NCBI RefSeq assembly: GCF_001040945.1
Contig: NZ_CP011930.1
Coordinates: forward strand, 3,095,021 to 3,159,020
DNA: 64,000 nucleotides
Origin: Herbaspirillum seropedicae
GTDB lineage: Bacteria > Pseudomonadota > Gammaproteobacteria > Burkholderiales > Burkholderiaceae_D
Reading direction: 5' to 3'
Below, one piece after another: positions 18,192-28,834 of the stretch; the first letter of the stretch is position 1; each line of letters starts with the position of its first letter. The notes beneath the pieces were generated by a model, which saw nothing but the letters and a program-made list of their open reading frames with translations, did not search any database and was not told where the DNA came from. A program made the translations under genes and the position numbers.

Positions 18192-20308
18192 GGATTTTCC
18201 TCTAGCAGTTGCGGGGCGGCGTGCGCCGCTGACACGTGCAATGGCAGCCGCATGCCCATGCGGGTGCCGGCCCCTTCGGTACTCTGGACCTGCAGCTCCC
18301 CTCCCAGCAGGTGCAGGTATTCTCGGCTTTCGAACACACCGATGCCCATGCCGGCCGACTTGGTCGTCTCGAAGGGCTTGAACAGGCGTTCGCGGATGAA
18401 TTGCTCGCTCATCCCGTGGCCGTTGTCGATGATCTCCACCAGCGCCTGCTCGCCCACGCGATCCAGCCGCACATCGACCTGGCCAGTCACCGGCGCGACC
18501 GCCTCCAGCGCGTTTTGCACCAGGTGGCCGATGACGCGCTCCAGGCGCTCCACATCGGCCGTCACCTGCAGCCCGCTGGCCGCCACGATCAGGCGCGCCG
18601 CCGGGCCGAAGCCAGCCTTGGCGTGCAGGATGCGCTGCAACAGCGGCTCCAGCGCGATGACTTCATTGCGTTCGGCCGAGTCCTTGCGACTGAGCTTGTG
18701 CAACAGCAGACGCATCTTCTGCACGGAAAAATCAACGGTATCGATCATGTCGCGCTGGAACTCGGGATTGTCCTTGTGCCGCTCGGCATTGGCCATCAGC
18801 AGCGAAAGCTGCGCGACCAGGTTCTTGAGGTCATGCACCACGAAGGTGGACATGCGGTTGAAGGACTCGAACTGGCGCGCCACCATCAGATCGGTGGCGA
18901 CCTGGTGCTGGGCCAGGAAGCTGCCGGCCTGGCGGCCGGCGATCTTGAGCAGGTCCGTGACTTCCCAGTTCAGCTTGATCGGACTGCGCGACTGCGCCAG
19001 CAGCACGAAGCCGAACAGCGCCCCCTGCACATGCAGCGGCACCACCAGCCAGCCGCGCGGCACCTCGCGCAGCCAGGCCGGCAGCACCAGATGGTCGTAG
19101 TGGGCAGGATGCTCGCGATGCTGGACCAGATCGATGACCCATTGCTTCTCGCCCAGGTAGCGCAGCAGTTCGGCATTGGCGGCATCGGGCTGGGCCGCCA
19201 CCGCCATGTTCCAGCGCGCCACCGTCTCGATGCCCTCGGCGCGCACCACGAAAGCCGCCCCGGCCGGACTTTCCACCAGTCGCGCCATGGCCTCCACCAC
19301 GCGCCTTTCCAGGTCCGGCCCCTTGGCCGAGAGCGAACCGGTGAAGGCCAGCCAGACCTCGCGGTAGTCGTAGTTGTAATGGTAGAAGTGCTTGCTGATG
19401 AACACCCGCAGGCGCGAGCGAACCCCACCCGAGAACAGCGCCCCCAGCAACAGCACCAGCGCCGCGCACAGGAAGGCCAGTTGCGCCACGGTCCCCCAAC
19501 TGCCGCCGAAGAGCCGCACGTAGTAACCGGTGGAGGCCATGACCAGCAGATAGGCAGCGCTGCCGAACAGCGCCGCCGAATGGAACAGCACCTGGCGCGA
19601 CACCTTCAAGCCCAGCGACCAGCGCGGATTGCGCAGCGCCGAGATGGCGATCAGCGGCACCGCCAGCGCATTGACGAAGCCACGCGCGGCCCAGGTGTCG
19701 GGACTGAAATGGCGGAACAGCAGCGCATCGCTGTAGAGATAGAAGTCATAGGCGAACATCAGTCCCATGCCCAGGCAGGCGAACTTGATGCCCCAGCGCT
19801 GCGTATCGATGGTATTGCGATAGAGCTGCTCGATCAGGAACAGGCCGAGGATGGCCGAGGTCGTGCGCAGCAGCGTCATCGCCGTGAACTCGCCCGCCTG
19901 CAACGGATAGCCATAGCGCCAAGATACGGCCAGGGTGCAGGCCAGCTGCAGCCCATAGAAGGCCGCCACCAGGACCAGCCAGCGATCGGCATGCGGCACC
20001 GTGCGCCGCCCCTCCCTACCCTTGCCGCCATCACGGCCAAAGGCGCCGATGAGCAGCAGGATGAACAGGTCCCAGGCCAGATTGCGCGCGCCTTCCAGCA
20101 AGGCAGCCGCCATCGGCCAGTTGGCTGGCGCCCACAGCGGCAGCGCCAGCAGCAAGGCCCACAGCGCATTGACCGCGCAGATCGCGCCCAGCACCACCCG
20201 CCGTGGCTGACCATGATGGCGCACGAACAGGAATGCGCCGAAGAGCGCAAAGGTCAGCGACGCCACCAGGTAACTCACCAGCGCCACTTCCATCAACATA
20301 CCGAACAT
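18188..20308 (-). CDS. prsK: PrsK, PEP-CTERM system histidine kinase
   Basis: This 706-residue kinase has about eight to ten N-terminal transmembrane helices (roughly residues 5-290), a GAF-like region (about 310-470) and a kinase core. The phospho-accepting histidine is H492 in VVHDLKNLVAQLSLL. The N box is VIGHLVQNALEAV and the G boxes are DNGHGM and GMGIGV. This layout is that of the PrsK family. The sensed signal is unknown. It lies 11 bp after the priming glycosyltransferase gene and overlaps prsR, its response regulator. Confidence 0.95.
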   Translation of the reverse strand: MFGMLMEVALVSYLVASLTFALFGAFLFVRHHGQPRRVVLGAICAVNALWALLLALPLWAPANWPMAAALLEGARNLAWDLFILLLIGAFGRDGGKGREGRRTVPHADRWLVLVAAFYGLQLACTLAVSWRYGYPLQAGEFTAMTLLRTTSAILGLFLIEQLYRNTIDTQRWGIKFACLGMGLMFAYDFYLYSDALLFRHFSPDTWAARGFVNALAVPLIAISALRNPRWSLGLKVSRQVLFHSAALFGSAAYLLVMASTGYYVRLFGGSWGTVAQLAFLCAALVLLLGALFSGGVRSRLRVFISKHFYHYNYDYREVWLAFTGSLSAKGPDLERRVVEAMARLVESPAGAAFVVRAEGIETVARWNMAVAAQPDAANAELLRYLGEKQWVIDLVQHREHPAHYDHLVLPAWLREVPRGWLVVPLHVQGALFGFVLLAQSRSPIKLNWEVTDLLKIAGRQAGSFLAQHQVATDLMVARQFESFNRMSTFVVHDLKNLVAQLSLLMANAERHKDNPEFQRDMIDTVDFSVQKMRLLLHKLSRKDSAERNEVIALEPLLQRILHAKAGFGPAARLIVAASGLQVTADVERLERVIGHLVQNALEAVAPVTGQVDVRLDRVGEQALVEIIDNGHGMSEQFIRERLFKPFETTKSAGMGIGVFESREYLHLLGGELQVQSTEGAGTRMGMRLPLHVSAAHAAPQLLEENP

Positions 20309-20319
20309 GGGCCAGGGTC

Positions 20320-21705
20320 CTAGGTGCCAGCGCCGAAGATGACCACGCTCAGGGTGTCGATGAGGATCAGGACATCCAGGAACAGGCTGTTGTTCTTGAC
20401 GTAGTAGAGGTCGTACTGCAGCTTCTGGACCGCGTCATCCTTGGAAGCGCCGTACTTGTAGCGCACCTGCGCCCACCCCGTGATGCCCGGCTTGACGCAG
20501 TGGCGCACGTTGTAGAAGGTAATCTCGCGGGCGAACTGCTCGACGAAATAGGGACGCTCCGGGCGCGGGCCGACAAAGCTCATGTCGCCGCGCAGGACGT
20601 TGAACAGTTGCGGCAGCTCGTCGATGCGGTACTTGCGCATCACATTGCCCACGCGGGTGATGCGCGGGTCGCCCGAGGAGGCCCACTGGGGCGTGCCGGC
20701 CTTCTCGGCGTCCACCCGCATGCTGCGGAACTTGAGGACCATGAAGTGCTCGTTGTTCTTGCCCACGCGCTCCTGGCGATACAGGACGGGGCCACGGTCT
20801 TCCAGCCAGATGCAGATGGCCGCACCCAGCATCAGCGGCGAGAGCAGCGGCAGCATGATGCAACTGGTGATGAGGTCGAAGCTGCGCTTGAAGAAGGTGC
20901 GCAGCAGGCTCTGGTCGAAGCCGCTGCCGAACACCAGCCAGCTGGGATGCAGCGAGTCGAGCCGGATCTGGCAAGCCTCGCGTTCGAAGAAGCCGGCGGC
21001 ATCGGTCACGCGCACGCCCTTCATCTTGCACTCCAGCAGTTCCTGGATGCGCAGCGCCCCGCCGCGCCGGTTCTGCACCGCCACCACGATCTCTTCAGCC
21101 TTGTATTTGCGGGCGGTCTCCAGGAGGCTGCCGGCCGGCTCCACCAGCATGGCCAGGGTGCTGTCCTCGCCGGCCACGGGAATGGTGCCGACGATGTTGT
21201 ACTTGTGGTTGCGCAGGTTCTGGTGCGAGGTTTCCATGCAGTCGCGCACCAGCTCGCTGCTGCCCAGGAACAGGATGGGCGAAGCCAGCATGGGCGAATT
21301 GACCAGGCGGAAGAAGATCGTGCGCACGCACAGGATGCCCAGCGCCGACAACAGCAGCACGATCACCAGCAGCACGCGCCCCAGCGACAGTTCCGGCGCG
21401 GCGTAGAACACCACCATCATCACCAGCAGCGCGATGCCGAAGGAAGGCATCAGGCGCAGCAGCGTGGCGCGCAGGTTTTCATCGATATTGCGCTGGTACA
21501 TCCCCACCGCGCTCATGCCCAGCAGGATGGACAGCGCGGTCACCCCCACCGGCGCCCAGAACTGGCGAAAATCACTCAGGTATTCCGGCTTGCCCATGAA
21601 ACGCAGGTTCACCCCCAGGTAACCTGCGGCGAACAACACGCCCAGCTCAATGAACAGCAAGACCGCCACTATCTTCGAGACATAGTGGTTCGAGATTCTA
21701 AACAT
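20320..21705 (-). CDS. Priming sugar-phosphate transferase, XrtA/PEP-CTERM system (TIGR03013 type)
   Basis: This 461-residue polyprenyl-phosphate hexose-1-phosphate transferase starts with five hydrophobic segments, has a Rossmann-like middle part (PILFLGSSELVRD), and ends in the bacterial sugar transferase domain. Signature pieces are KRSFDLITSCIMLPLLSPLM, YRQERVGKNN, RKYRIDELPQLFNVLRGDMS and GPRPERPYFV. It should load the first sugar phosphate onto undecaprenyl phosphate at the inner membrane. The frame is open upstream, but ATG 21705 (MFRISNHYVSK) begins just before helix 1 and follows GGGGGAA. It is the first gene of the leftward prs operon. Confidence 0.92.
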   Translation of the reverse strand: MFRISNHYVSKIVAVLLFIELGVLFAAGYLGVNLRFMGKPEYLSDFRQFWAPVGVTALSILLGMSAVGMYQRNIDENLRATLLRLMPSFGIALLVMMVVFYAAPELSLGRVLLVIVLLLSALGILCVRTIFFRLVNSPMLASPILFLGSSELVRDCMETSHQNLRNHKYNIVGTIPVAGEDSTLAMLVEPAGSLLETARKYKAEEIVVAVQNRRGGALRIQELLECKMKGVRVTDAAGFFEREACQIRLDSLHPSWLVFGSGFDQSLLRTFFKRSFDLITSCIMLPLLSPLMLGAAICIWLEDRGPVLYRQERVGKNNEHFMVLKFRSMRVDAEKAGTPQWASSGDPRITRVGNVMRKYRIDELPQLFNVLRGDMSFVGPRPERPYFVEQFAREITFYNVRHCVKPGITGWAQVRYKYGASKDDAVQKLQYDLYYVKNNSLFLDVLILIDTLSVVIFGAGT

Positions 21706-21847
21706 TGGTTCCCCCGCCTTTGCAGACTCGTCGCTGCCGCGCAGAACCGAACGGTCCACGCGGACGGTCCGCCCCGCCCCCGGGGCCGCTCTGGCGACAA
21801 CACTTTCCCTCCGACACCCCTGGATGTCATGTGAATACCATGTGAAT

Positions 21848-21876
21848 TTTTTAAGCGGATTTTGACAGGTGTCAAA
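21848..21876 (-). promoter_or_regulatory. Sigma-70-type promoter of the prs operon with operator-like palindrome
   Basis: Read leftward, TTGACA (21875-21870) matches the -35 consensus exactly and TAAAAA (21853-21848) lies 16 bp further on as a -10. The -35 is part of a perfect 16-bp palindrome TTTGACAGGTGTCAAA (21861-21876), placed where a repressor would act. The predicted 5' leader is about 135 nt. Confidence 0.5.
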
Positions 21877-22115
21877 CATCCGTGGCGTCCCGGCCAGCCA
21901 TTCACAGCGCTGAAGAATGAGCTTTTTTGGTCAAAATTGCAACATTATTCCAAAGATTTTTTTTCGTTTCCAGACAGCATGAATCGGCTTCTATCCCTTT
22001 GCTGGCGCGCTCTCCAAGAATCACGGAAAAGTTGCCTGACGCCACATCGGGATAGCAGCACCGCCTGTTTCCGCCGCGAAAGGCGAAATAACGATGACGC
22101 AGGGAAATGTTTTCC

Positions 22116-22136
22116 AGTGTCGGAAAAATTTACAGT
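22116..22136 (+). promoter_or_regulatory. Putative PrsR binding box, copy 1
   Basis: The core TGTCGGAAAAATTTACA has TGT/ACA dyad arms and lies 64 bp before the sigma-54 promoter of the 22266 gene. The same TGYCGG-N5-TTKACA pattern is found upstream of the other two PEP-CTERM genes in this window, in the same orientation to their promoters. Confidence 0.6.
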
Positions 22137-22197
22137 CTCTTTAAAATTTTATTCGTCGAAAAACGCAAGCGCTTGAAATCTAAGTTCTTTTATCGGT

Positions 22198-22214
22198 GGG
22201 CACAGGAATTGCTA
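22198..22214 (+). promoter_or_regulatory. Sigma-54 promoter of PEP-CTERM gene 22266
   Basis: GGGCACAGGAATTGCTA matches the -24/-12 consensus TGGCAC-N5-TTGCW except for the first base. GG and GC are separated by exactly 10 bp. The predicted transcript start near 22224 leaves a leader of about 42 nt. Confidence 0.8.
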
Positions 22215-22265
22215 TATCGACAACGAATGCATCGTTCACCTGTTCAACGACCTCGGAGTCTTGCC

Positions 22266-22889
22266 ATGAAAAAATTCCTGCTCGCCGCCTTGTTTCTGGC
22301 CGCCAACATCAGCACCGGTCAAGCCAATGCGACCACGCTGAACTCCACCTTGAACGTGGACAACACCTTCCGCCTCTACCTCAGCACCAGCAACAACACC
22401 CTGGGCACGCTGGTGGGCAGCGGCAACGACTGGCCGACCACCTACAGCTTCAGCAGCGCGCTGACCGCAGGCGTGACCAACTTCCTGCACATCGTGGCGA
22501 CCAACGAGGGCGGCCCTGGCGGCCTGCTGGGCGCCTTCACGCTGTCGGATGGCAACTTCAAGTTCGCCAACGGCACCCAGACCCTGCTCTCCGGTGACGC
22601 CGGTCTCACGCAGAACCTCACCGGCGTGGGCGCACCCGGCAACGCCACCGTCAATGAAGGCGCCAATGGCGTGGGCCCCTGGGGCGGTCGCAGCGGCTAT
22701 GGTTCGCTGTCGCCGCAATGGGTCTGGAACTACTACAGCAACAACGGCGACGACTTCAACACCGTCTATTTCTCGGCCTCCATCCTCTCCACCCACGCCG
22801 TGCCGGAGCCGGGCTCGATCGCCCTGATGGGCCTGGGCCTCTTGGCGCTGCTGGGCTGGCGCAAGCGCAAGCAAGCCTCGGGCTTCTGA
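22266..22889 (+). CDS. PEP-CTERM sorting domain protein
   Basis: This 207-residue exported protein has a signal peptide (MKKFLLAALFLAANISTGQA) and a C-terminal sorting tag: VPEPGS, a hydrophobic helix (IALMGLGLLALLGW) and the basic tail RKRKQASGF. XrtA should cut near the PEP motif. The middle part is rich in Asn, Ser, Thr and Gly with no recognised enzymatic motif, typical of matrix proteins glycosylated or bound to exopolysaccharide. ATG 22266 follows GGAG by six bases. Expression is probably PrsR and sigma-54 dependent. It is transcribed divergently from the prs operon. Confidence 0.93.
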   Translation: MKKFLLAALFLAANISTGQANATTLNSTLNVDNTFRLYLSTSNNTLGTLVGSGNDWPTTYSFSSALTAGVTNFLHIVATNEGGPGGLLGAFTLSDGNFKFANGTQTLLSGDAGLTQNLTGVGAPGNATVNEGANGVGPWGGRSGYGSLSPQWVWNYYSNNGDDFNTVYFSASILSTHAVPEPGSIALMGLGLLALLGWRKRKQASGF

Positions 22890-22896
22890 TGCAAGA

Positions 22897-22925
22897 CAGG
22901 CGCAAGCGCATCGTGCTTGCGCCTG
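22897..22925 (+). terminator. Hairpin after the PEP-CTERM gene
   Basis: CAGGCGCAAGC pairs with GCTTGCGCCTG around a 7-nt loop, beginning 8 bp after the stop codon. No T-run follows, so this may be a weak terminator or an mRNA-stabilising structure. Confidence 0.5.
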
Positions 22926-23020
22926 CTCACTGCATCAAGCCATGTCAGCCATTGCACCGATGACTTGCCCACTATGAATTGCTCCAGGACCCGCCCTAGC
23001 CCTCCTGCCGATCGCCGCCC

Positions 23021-23824
23021 ATGAGTTTGACGATGTGGATGTCGATGTTGGCCAGGACGCTGTTGCTGCCGCCCCTGAACCTGCTGCTATTGATCGCAGC
23101 GGGTTTTTTGCTTTGGCGTCGGCCTGCTCCTATCGGACATATCGGGCAGGTCATGGTCGCCCTGGGCGTAGCGCTGCTGACGCTGATCTGCATGCCGGCA
23201 GTGGCTGACCTGATGGTGCGCCCGCTGGAACAAGGCTATCCGGTGCTGTCGGCCGAGGCCGCGCGCCAAGCCCAGGCCATCGTCGTGCTGGCTGCCGGCA
23301 GCCTGGACCAGGCGCCGGAATACGAGGGCCGCGACCAGCCCGATTACGTGGCCCTGGCGCGCCTGCGCTACGCCGCCCGGCTGCAGCACCAGACCGGCCT
23401 GCCCGTGCTGGTCAGCGGCGGCAATGCCCGCGAGGAAACGCCTGAACAGAACAAGGCGCTGGCCATGGCCGAGGCGCTGCGCGAGGACTTCCGCACCCCG
23501 GTGCGCTGGATCGAGGGTGGCTCCGAGAACACGGAAGAGAACGCCCTGCGTTCCGCCGCCCTGCTGCGCGCCGATGGCGTGCAGCGCGTGCTGCTGGTCA
23601 CCGACGCCATGCACATGCCGCGCGCCATGCTGGCCTTCGCACAGGCCGGCCTGGTTCCCACGGCAGCACCCACGGCCTTCTTCAGCTTGCCGCGCTGGCG
23701 CTGGCCGGCGCTGCTGCCCAGCGCCGAAGGCCTGCGCCGCAGCTGGTACGCCAGCTACGAATGGCTGGGCCTGGGCTGGTATCGCCTGCGCGCAGGCCAG
23801 GCAATGAGGTCGCCCACACCATGA
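23021..23824 (+). CDS. YdcF/ElyC/SanA family membrane protein (DUF218)
   Basis: This 267-residue protein has two N-terminal transmembrane helices (about 10-30 and 40-60) and a periplasmic DUF218 domain. Visible family motifs are AIVVLAAG, GLPVLVSGGN, GSENTEENA and RVLLVTDAMHMPRAM. Members such as ElyC and SanA affect envelope integrity and handling of lipid-linked sugars, though the biochemical activity is unsettled. Its stop overlaps the start of the beta-helix protein gene (ATGA), so the two are a unit. The start codon lacks a strong ribosome site; a few residues either way are possible. Confidence 0.85.
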   Translation: MSLTMWMSMLARTLLLPPLNLLLLIAAGFLLWRRPAPIGHIGQVMVALGVALLTLICMPAVADLMVRPLEQGYPVLSAEAARQAQAIVVLAAGSLDQAPEYEGRDQPDYVALARLRYAARLQHQTGLPVLVSGGNAREETPEQNKALAMAEALREDFRTPVRWIEGGSENTEENALRSAALLRADGVQRVLLVTDAMHMPRAMLAFAQAGLVPTAAPTAFFSLPRWRWPALLPSAEGLRRSWYASYEWLGLGWYRLRAGQAMRSPTP

Positions 23825-25257
23825 ACCGATTTTTCCGACCTTCCAGGATCGCGCTGGCCCTGCTGCTGATCATGCTGCTGGCCGTGGGCGCAGGCGTATC
23901 GCTGCTGGAACGCTTGAACATCCCGCCACGCCAGCTCGCCCCCTACCTGGAACACCGCGCTGCAGGCCATCAACCCGCCATCACCGCACTGGCTGCACAA
24001 GTTGCGGCGCAGCTGCAGCACGCCGACCGGGGCCCGCGCAGCAGCCCGTCGGCCGCGACGCTGGACGCTCTCATCATCGGTGCGCAAGCCACGCCCGCCA
24101 GCACGGCGTCGGCCAGCGTGGTAGAGGTGGCCAGCGTGGCCGAACTGAACCAGGCGCTGACCCAGGCCGCGCCCGGACAAGCCATCACGCTGCGACCCGG
24201 GCGCTATCGCATCGACCGCCCCCTCGGCCTGCACCAGTCCGGCAGCGCCGAGCTGCCCATCGTGCTGCGCGCCGCGCAGCCAGGGACGGTGGTCCTGGAG
24301 ATCAATACCGCCGAAGGCCTGCGCATCGATGCGCCCTGGTGGCGGGTGGAAAACCTGGTCATCCAGGGCGTCTGCCCGACCCAGCACTTCTGCGAACACG
24401 CCTTGCACATCGTAGGCCGGGCGGCGCACTTCACGGCGCGCAACAATCGCATCGTCGATTTCAACGCGCACTTCAAGATCAACGGCGACGCCGGCCAATT
24501 CCCCGATGACGGCGTCATCGAAAACAATACCCTGACCAACACCGCCCCGCGCCAGACGCTGGGCCCGGTCACGCCCATCGACCTGGTGGCCGCCAGCGGC
24601 TGGCGCATCGCGCACAACCAGATCACTGACTTCATCAAGGCCGGGGGTGACCGCATCAGCTACGGCGCCTTCGTCAAGGGCGGCGGCAGCCGCAACCGCA
24701 TTGAACAGAACCTGGTGCTGTGCGAGCAGAAGCTGCTGGGCCAGGGTGGCCAGCAGGTCGGCCTCTCGCTGGGCGGCGGCGGCACCGGCCCGGCCTATTG
24801 CCGCGACCGCCGTTGCATCACCGAACAGGATGGCGGCGTGATCGCCGGCAATCTCATTGCCGCCTGCTCCGACGACGGCGTCTACCTCAATCGCGCCGCA
24901 GCCAGCCAGATTTTCCACAACACCTTGATCGATACCGCCGGCGTCACGGTGCGCTTCCCGGAAAGCAGCGCCGACGTCGAAGGCAACCTGGTCGATGGCG
25001 TCGTGCGCAGCCGTGACGAGGGTCTGCTGCGCAGCACCGACAACAGCACCACCGCCGTGACCAGGCTGTACCTGGGCAGCCATCCGGTGCGCGACCTGTT
25101 CCAGGAACCGGCCACGCTGGCGCTGGGCTGGAGGACGCCAGCACCGCTGCGCCAGGCATTGGCCGCGCCGGTGCCGGACCTGTGCGGCGCGGTGCGCAGC
25201 ACGCAAGCGTCCTACGGGGCGTTCGAGGATTTCGCTGCCTGCCGCAGGCGGCCTTGA
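23821..25257 (+). CDS. Membrane-anchored parallel beta-helix protein, polysaccharide lyase-like
   Basis: This 478-residue protein has one N-terminal hydrophobic helix (about 8-28) that is either an uncleaved anchor or a signal, then a right-handed parallel beta-helix. The opening motif (ASVAELNQALTQAAPGQAIT followed by LRPGRYRI) is that of chondroitinase-B-like PL6 proteins, and Asn-rich turns such as NNRIVDF and ENNTL recur. It could trim or bind the exopolysaccharide in the periplasm. No catalytic residue can be assigned with confidence. It is translationally coupled to the DUF218 gene. Confidence 0.8.
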   Translation: MNRFFRPSRIALALLLIMLLAVGAGVSLLERLNIPPRQLAPYLEHRAAGHQPAITALAAQVAAQLQHADRGPRSSPSAATLDALIIGAQATPASTASASVVEVASVAELNQALTQAAPGQAITLRPGRYRIDRPLGLHQSGSAELPIVLRAAQPGTVVLEINTAEGLRIDAPWWRVENLVIQGVCPTQHFCEHALHIVGRAAHFTARNNRIVDFNAHFKINGDAGQFPDDGVIENNTLTNTAPRQTLGPVTPIDLVAASGWRIAHNQITDFIKAGGDRISYGAFVKGGGSRNRIEQNLVLCEQKLLGQGGQQVGLSLGGGGTGPAYCRDRRCITEQDGGVIAGNLIAACSDDGVYLNRAAASQIFHNTLIDTAGVTVRFPESSADVEGNLVDGVVRSRDEGLLRSTDNSTTAVTRLYLGSHPVRDLFQEPATLALGWRTPAPLRQALAAPVPDLCGAVRSTQASYGAFEDFAACRRRP

Positions 25258-25339
25258 TGAGGCGCGACGGGGGTCGCGCCGTGAGGAAGGACGGGCAGAA
25301 CCGGCCCGCTCATTTGCATTTATTTTGGGGGATGGAATC

Positions 25340-26620
<1,281 letters not shown>

Positions 26621-26645
26621 TGCGCAGCCTCACACGACAAGCAAG

Positions 26646-27689
26646 ATGACACGATACGACACGCTCTGCGAGCAACTGCCCCAGCATCCCAAGCGCTGGC
26701 TCATCACCGGCGTGGCCGGCTTCATCGGCTCCAACCTGCTGGCGCGCCTGCTCACGCTGGGCCAGCAGGTGACCGGCCTGGACAACTTCAGCACCGGCCG
26801 CCAGGCCAACCTGGAGGAGGTGCGCGCCGAAGTGGGCGCGGCCGCCTGGGCCAACTTCCGCTTCATCGAAGGCGATATCTGCGATGCCGCTACCTGCCTG
26901 CGCGCCTGCGACGGCGCCGACTATGTGCTGCACCAGGCGGCGCTGGGTTCGGTGTCGCGCTCCATCGAAGATCCGGTGCGCACCAACCTGAACAACGTCA
27001 ACGGTTTCCTCAACATGCTGGTGGCCGCGCGCGATGCGGGCGTGGCGCGCTTCGTCTATGCCGCCTCCAGTTCCACCTATGGCGACCATCCCGGCCTGCC
27101 CAAGGTGGAAGAGGTGATCGGCAAGCCGCTCTCGCCCTATGCCGTGACCAAGTATGTCAATGAACTGTACGCCGAGGTCTTTGCCCGCTGCTATGGCATG
27201 GAGAGCATCGGCCTGCGCTACTTCAACGTCTTCGGCCGCCGCCAGGACCCGCACGGCGCCTATGCCGCGGTGATCCCGCAATGGGTGACGGCGATGATCC
27301 GCAATGGCGAACTGCGCATCAATGGCGATGGCCAGACCAGCCGCGATTTCTGCTACATCGACAATGTCGTGCAAGCCAACCTGCTGGCCGCCACCGCCGG
27401 CGAGGAAGCGGTCAACCAGGTCTACAACGTGGCCCTGAACGACCGCACCAGTCTCAACGATTTGTACGCGATGATGCGCGAACTGCTGGTGCAGCGCTTC
27501 CCGCATCTGCAAGAGCACCGGCCCAGCTATGTGGGATTTCGCGCCGGCGACATCCGCGACTCCCAGGCCGACATCGGCAAGGCGCGCCAGCGCCTGGGCT
27601 ATGCGCCTACCCATCGCCTGCGCGCCGGGCTGGAGCAGGCCATGTCCTGGTACATCGATCACCTGGGCAGCACTGCCTGCAACACCTGA
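26646..27689 (+). CDS. tviC: UDP-N-acetylglucosaminuronate 4-epimerase family (TviC/VipB/WbpP)
   Basis: This 347-residue extended short-chain dehydrogenase has the NAD motif [10 protein letters not shown] near residue 23, the catalytic serine region ASSSTYGD and Y-x-x-x-K as YAVTKY. The stretch [15 protein letters not shown] is typical of WbpP/TviC epimerases, which interconvert UDP-GlcNAc(A) and UDP-GalNAc(A). It follows tviB by 25 bp and completes the same two-step route. Start ATG 26646 lies in a short gap after tviB; the frame is open further up only inside tviB. Confidence 0.9.
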   Translation: MTRYDTLCEQLPQHPKRWLITGVAGFIGSNLLARLLTLGQQVTGLDNFSTGRQANLEEVRAEVGAAAWANFRFIEGDICDAATCLRACDGADYVLHQAALGSVSRSIEDPVRTNLNNVNGFLNMLVAARDAGVARFVYAASSSTYGDHPGLPKVEEVIGKPLSPYAVTKYVNELYAEVFARCYGMESIGLRYFNVFGRRQDPHGAYAAVIPQWVTAMIRNGELRINGDGQTSRDFCYIDNVVQANLLAATAGEEAVNQVYNVALNDRTSLNDLYAMMRELLVQRFPHLQEHRPSYVGFRAGDIRDSQADIGKARQRLGYAPTHRLRAGLEQAMSWYIDHLGSTACNT

Positions 27690-27700
27690 GGCGATCAAGC

Positions 27701-28834
27701 ATGGACGGCCTGCAGCGCTACGACAGCTTCGCGACCATGCCAGCAGAGACGCTGGCGGTCTTCGAACGCGCGGCGCAATCGGCTGACTTCTTCCTCTCGC
27801 CGGCCTGGCTGCGCTACCTGGCCCAGTCCACCCTGGCGCAACAGGGCCGTTTGCGGCTCTATTGCCTGTACCGCGACGGCGCCCCGCGCATCCTGCTGCC
27901 GCTGATGCAGCAAGAACAGGCGCGCGCAGGACGACGGCTGGCCTCGCCGTCCAACTATTATTCGGCCCTGGCCGGTCCCTTGATGGTGGCCCCGGCCATC
28001 GATGGCCATGCCTTGGGCGGGATGATCGCGGCCATCGCCGCCGAGCGTCCGCGCTGGGACCGCATCGACCTGCGCCCGCTGGCGCCCGAGGCGGTCTGCT
28101 TCCAGCAGCTGCAGCGTGGGCTGGACGACAGCGGCCTGGCGGTGCAGCCCTACTTCTGCTTCGGCAACTGGTATCTGGACGTCGCCGGGCGCAGCTATGC
28201 CCAATACCATGCGGGCCTGCCCTCGCGCCTGCGCAATACGCTGGCGCGCAAGATCCCGCAATTGCGCGCCAGCGGCCAGGTGGAACTGGAAATCGTGCAG
28301 GACGGCGCGGCGCTGGAGCGCGCCATCGCTGATTACCAGAGCGTCTACCTGGCCAGCTGGAAGAAGCCCGAGCCCTATCCCGATTTCATGCCTGGCTTGA
28401 TACGCCTGTGCGCGGAACTGGGCAAGCTGCGTCTGGGCGTGGTGCGTATCGATGGCCAGCCGGTGGCGGCGCAGGTATGGATCGTCCACCACGGCGTGGC
28501 CGCCATCTACAAGCTGGCCTATGACGCAAGAGTGGCTGCGCTCTCAGTGGGCTCGGTGCTCACCGCCGCCTTGATGGAACACGTCATCGATATCGACCGC
28601 GTGCGCCAGGTGGACTATCTGATGGGCGACGATCGCTACAAGCAGGACTGGATGTCGCACCGTCGCGAACGCTGGGGATTGATGGCCTTTAATCTAAGTA
28701 CATTGGATGGTCTGTCAGGCTATGCGCGGCATGTCGGCGGACGACTGTTCCGGCGCCTGGAAAGAGGCCTTCCCGAGGGCTTGCGATCCGGCAATACTTT
28801 CCAGTTCTGGCGCGGCTTTGCGGGGAGAAAGTGA
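27701..28834 (+). CDS. GNAT-superfamily acetyltransferase-like protein (BcsL/CelD type)
   Basis: This 377-residue soluble protein resembles the BcsL/CelD group of Fem-like double-GNAT proteins often found in polysaccharide loci. Recognisable pieces are FFLSPAWLRYLAQ, a central segment LRLGVVRIDGQPVAAQVWIV and, near the end, DYLMGDDRYKQDWM. Such proteins are thought to acylate or aminoacylate sugar intermediates, but no substrate can be named. It follows tviC by 11 bp and ends the small nucleotide-sugar operon. A second FemAB-like protein of a different subfamily is encoded at 36342. Confidence 0.82.
   Translation: MDGLQRYDSFATMPAETLAVFERAAQSADFFLSPAWLRYLAQSTLAQQGRLRLYCLYRDGAPRILLPLMQQEQARAGRRLASPSNYYSALAGPLMVAPAIDGHALGGMIAAIAAERPRWDRIDLRPLAPEAVCFQQLQRGLDDSGLAVQPYFCFGNWYLDVAGRSYAQYHAGLPSRLRNTLARKIPQLRASGQVELEIVQDGAALERAIADYQSVYLASWKKPEPYPDFMPGLIRLCAELGKLRLGVVRIDGQPVAAQVWIVHHGVAAIYKLAYDARVAALSVGSVLTAALMEHVIDIDRVRQVDYLMGDDRYKQDWMSHRRERWGLMAFNLSTLDGLSGYARHVGGRLFRRLERGLPEGLRSGNTFQFWRGFAGRK

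Noticed and set aside
21943..21955. Leftward TTGGAATAATGTTGCAA as a sigma-54 promoter for the prs operon
   Set aside because: GG and GC are separated by 9 bp instead of the required 10, and a sigma-70-type promoter with perfect -35 lies closer.
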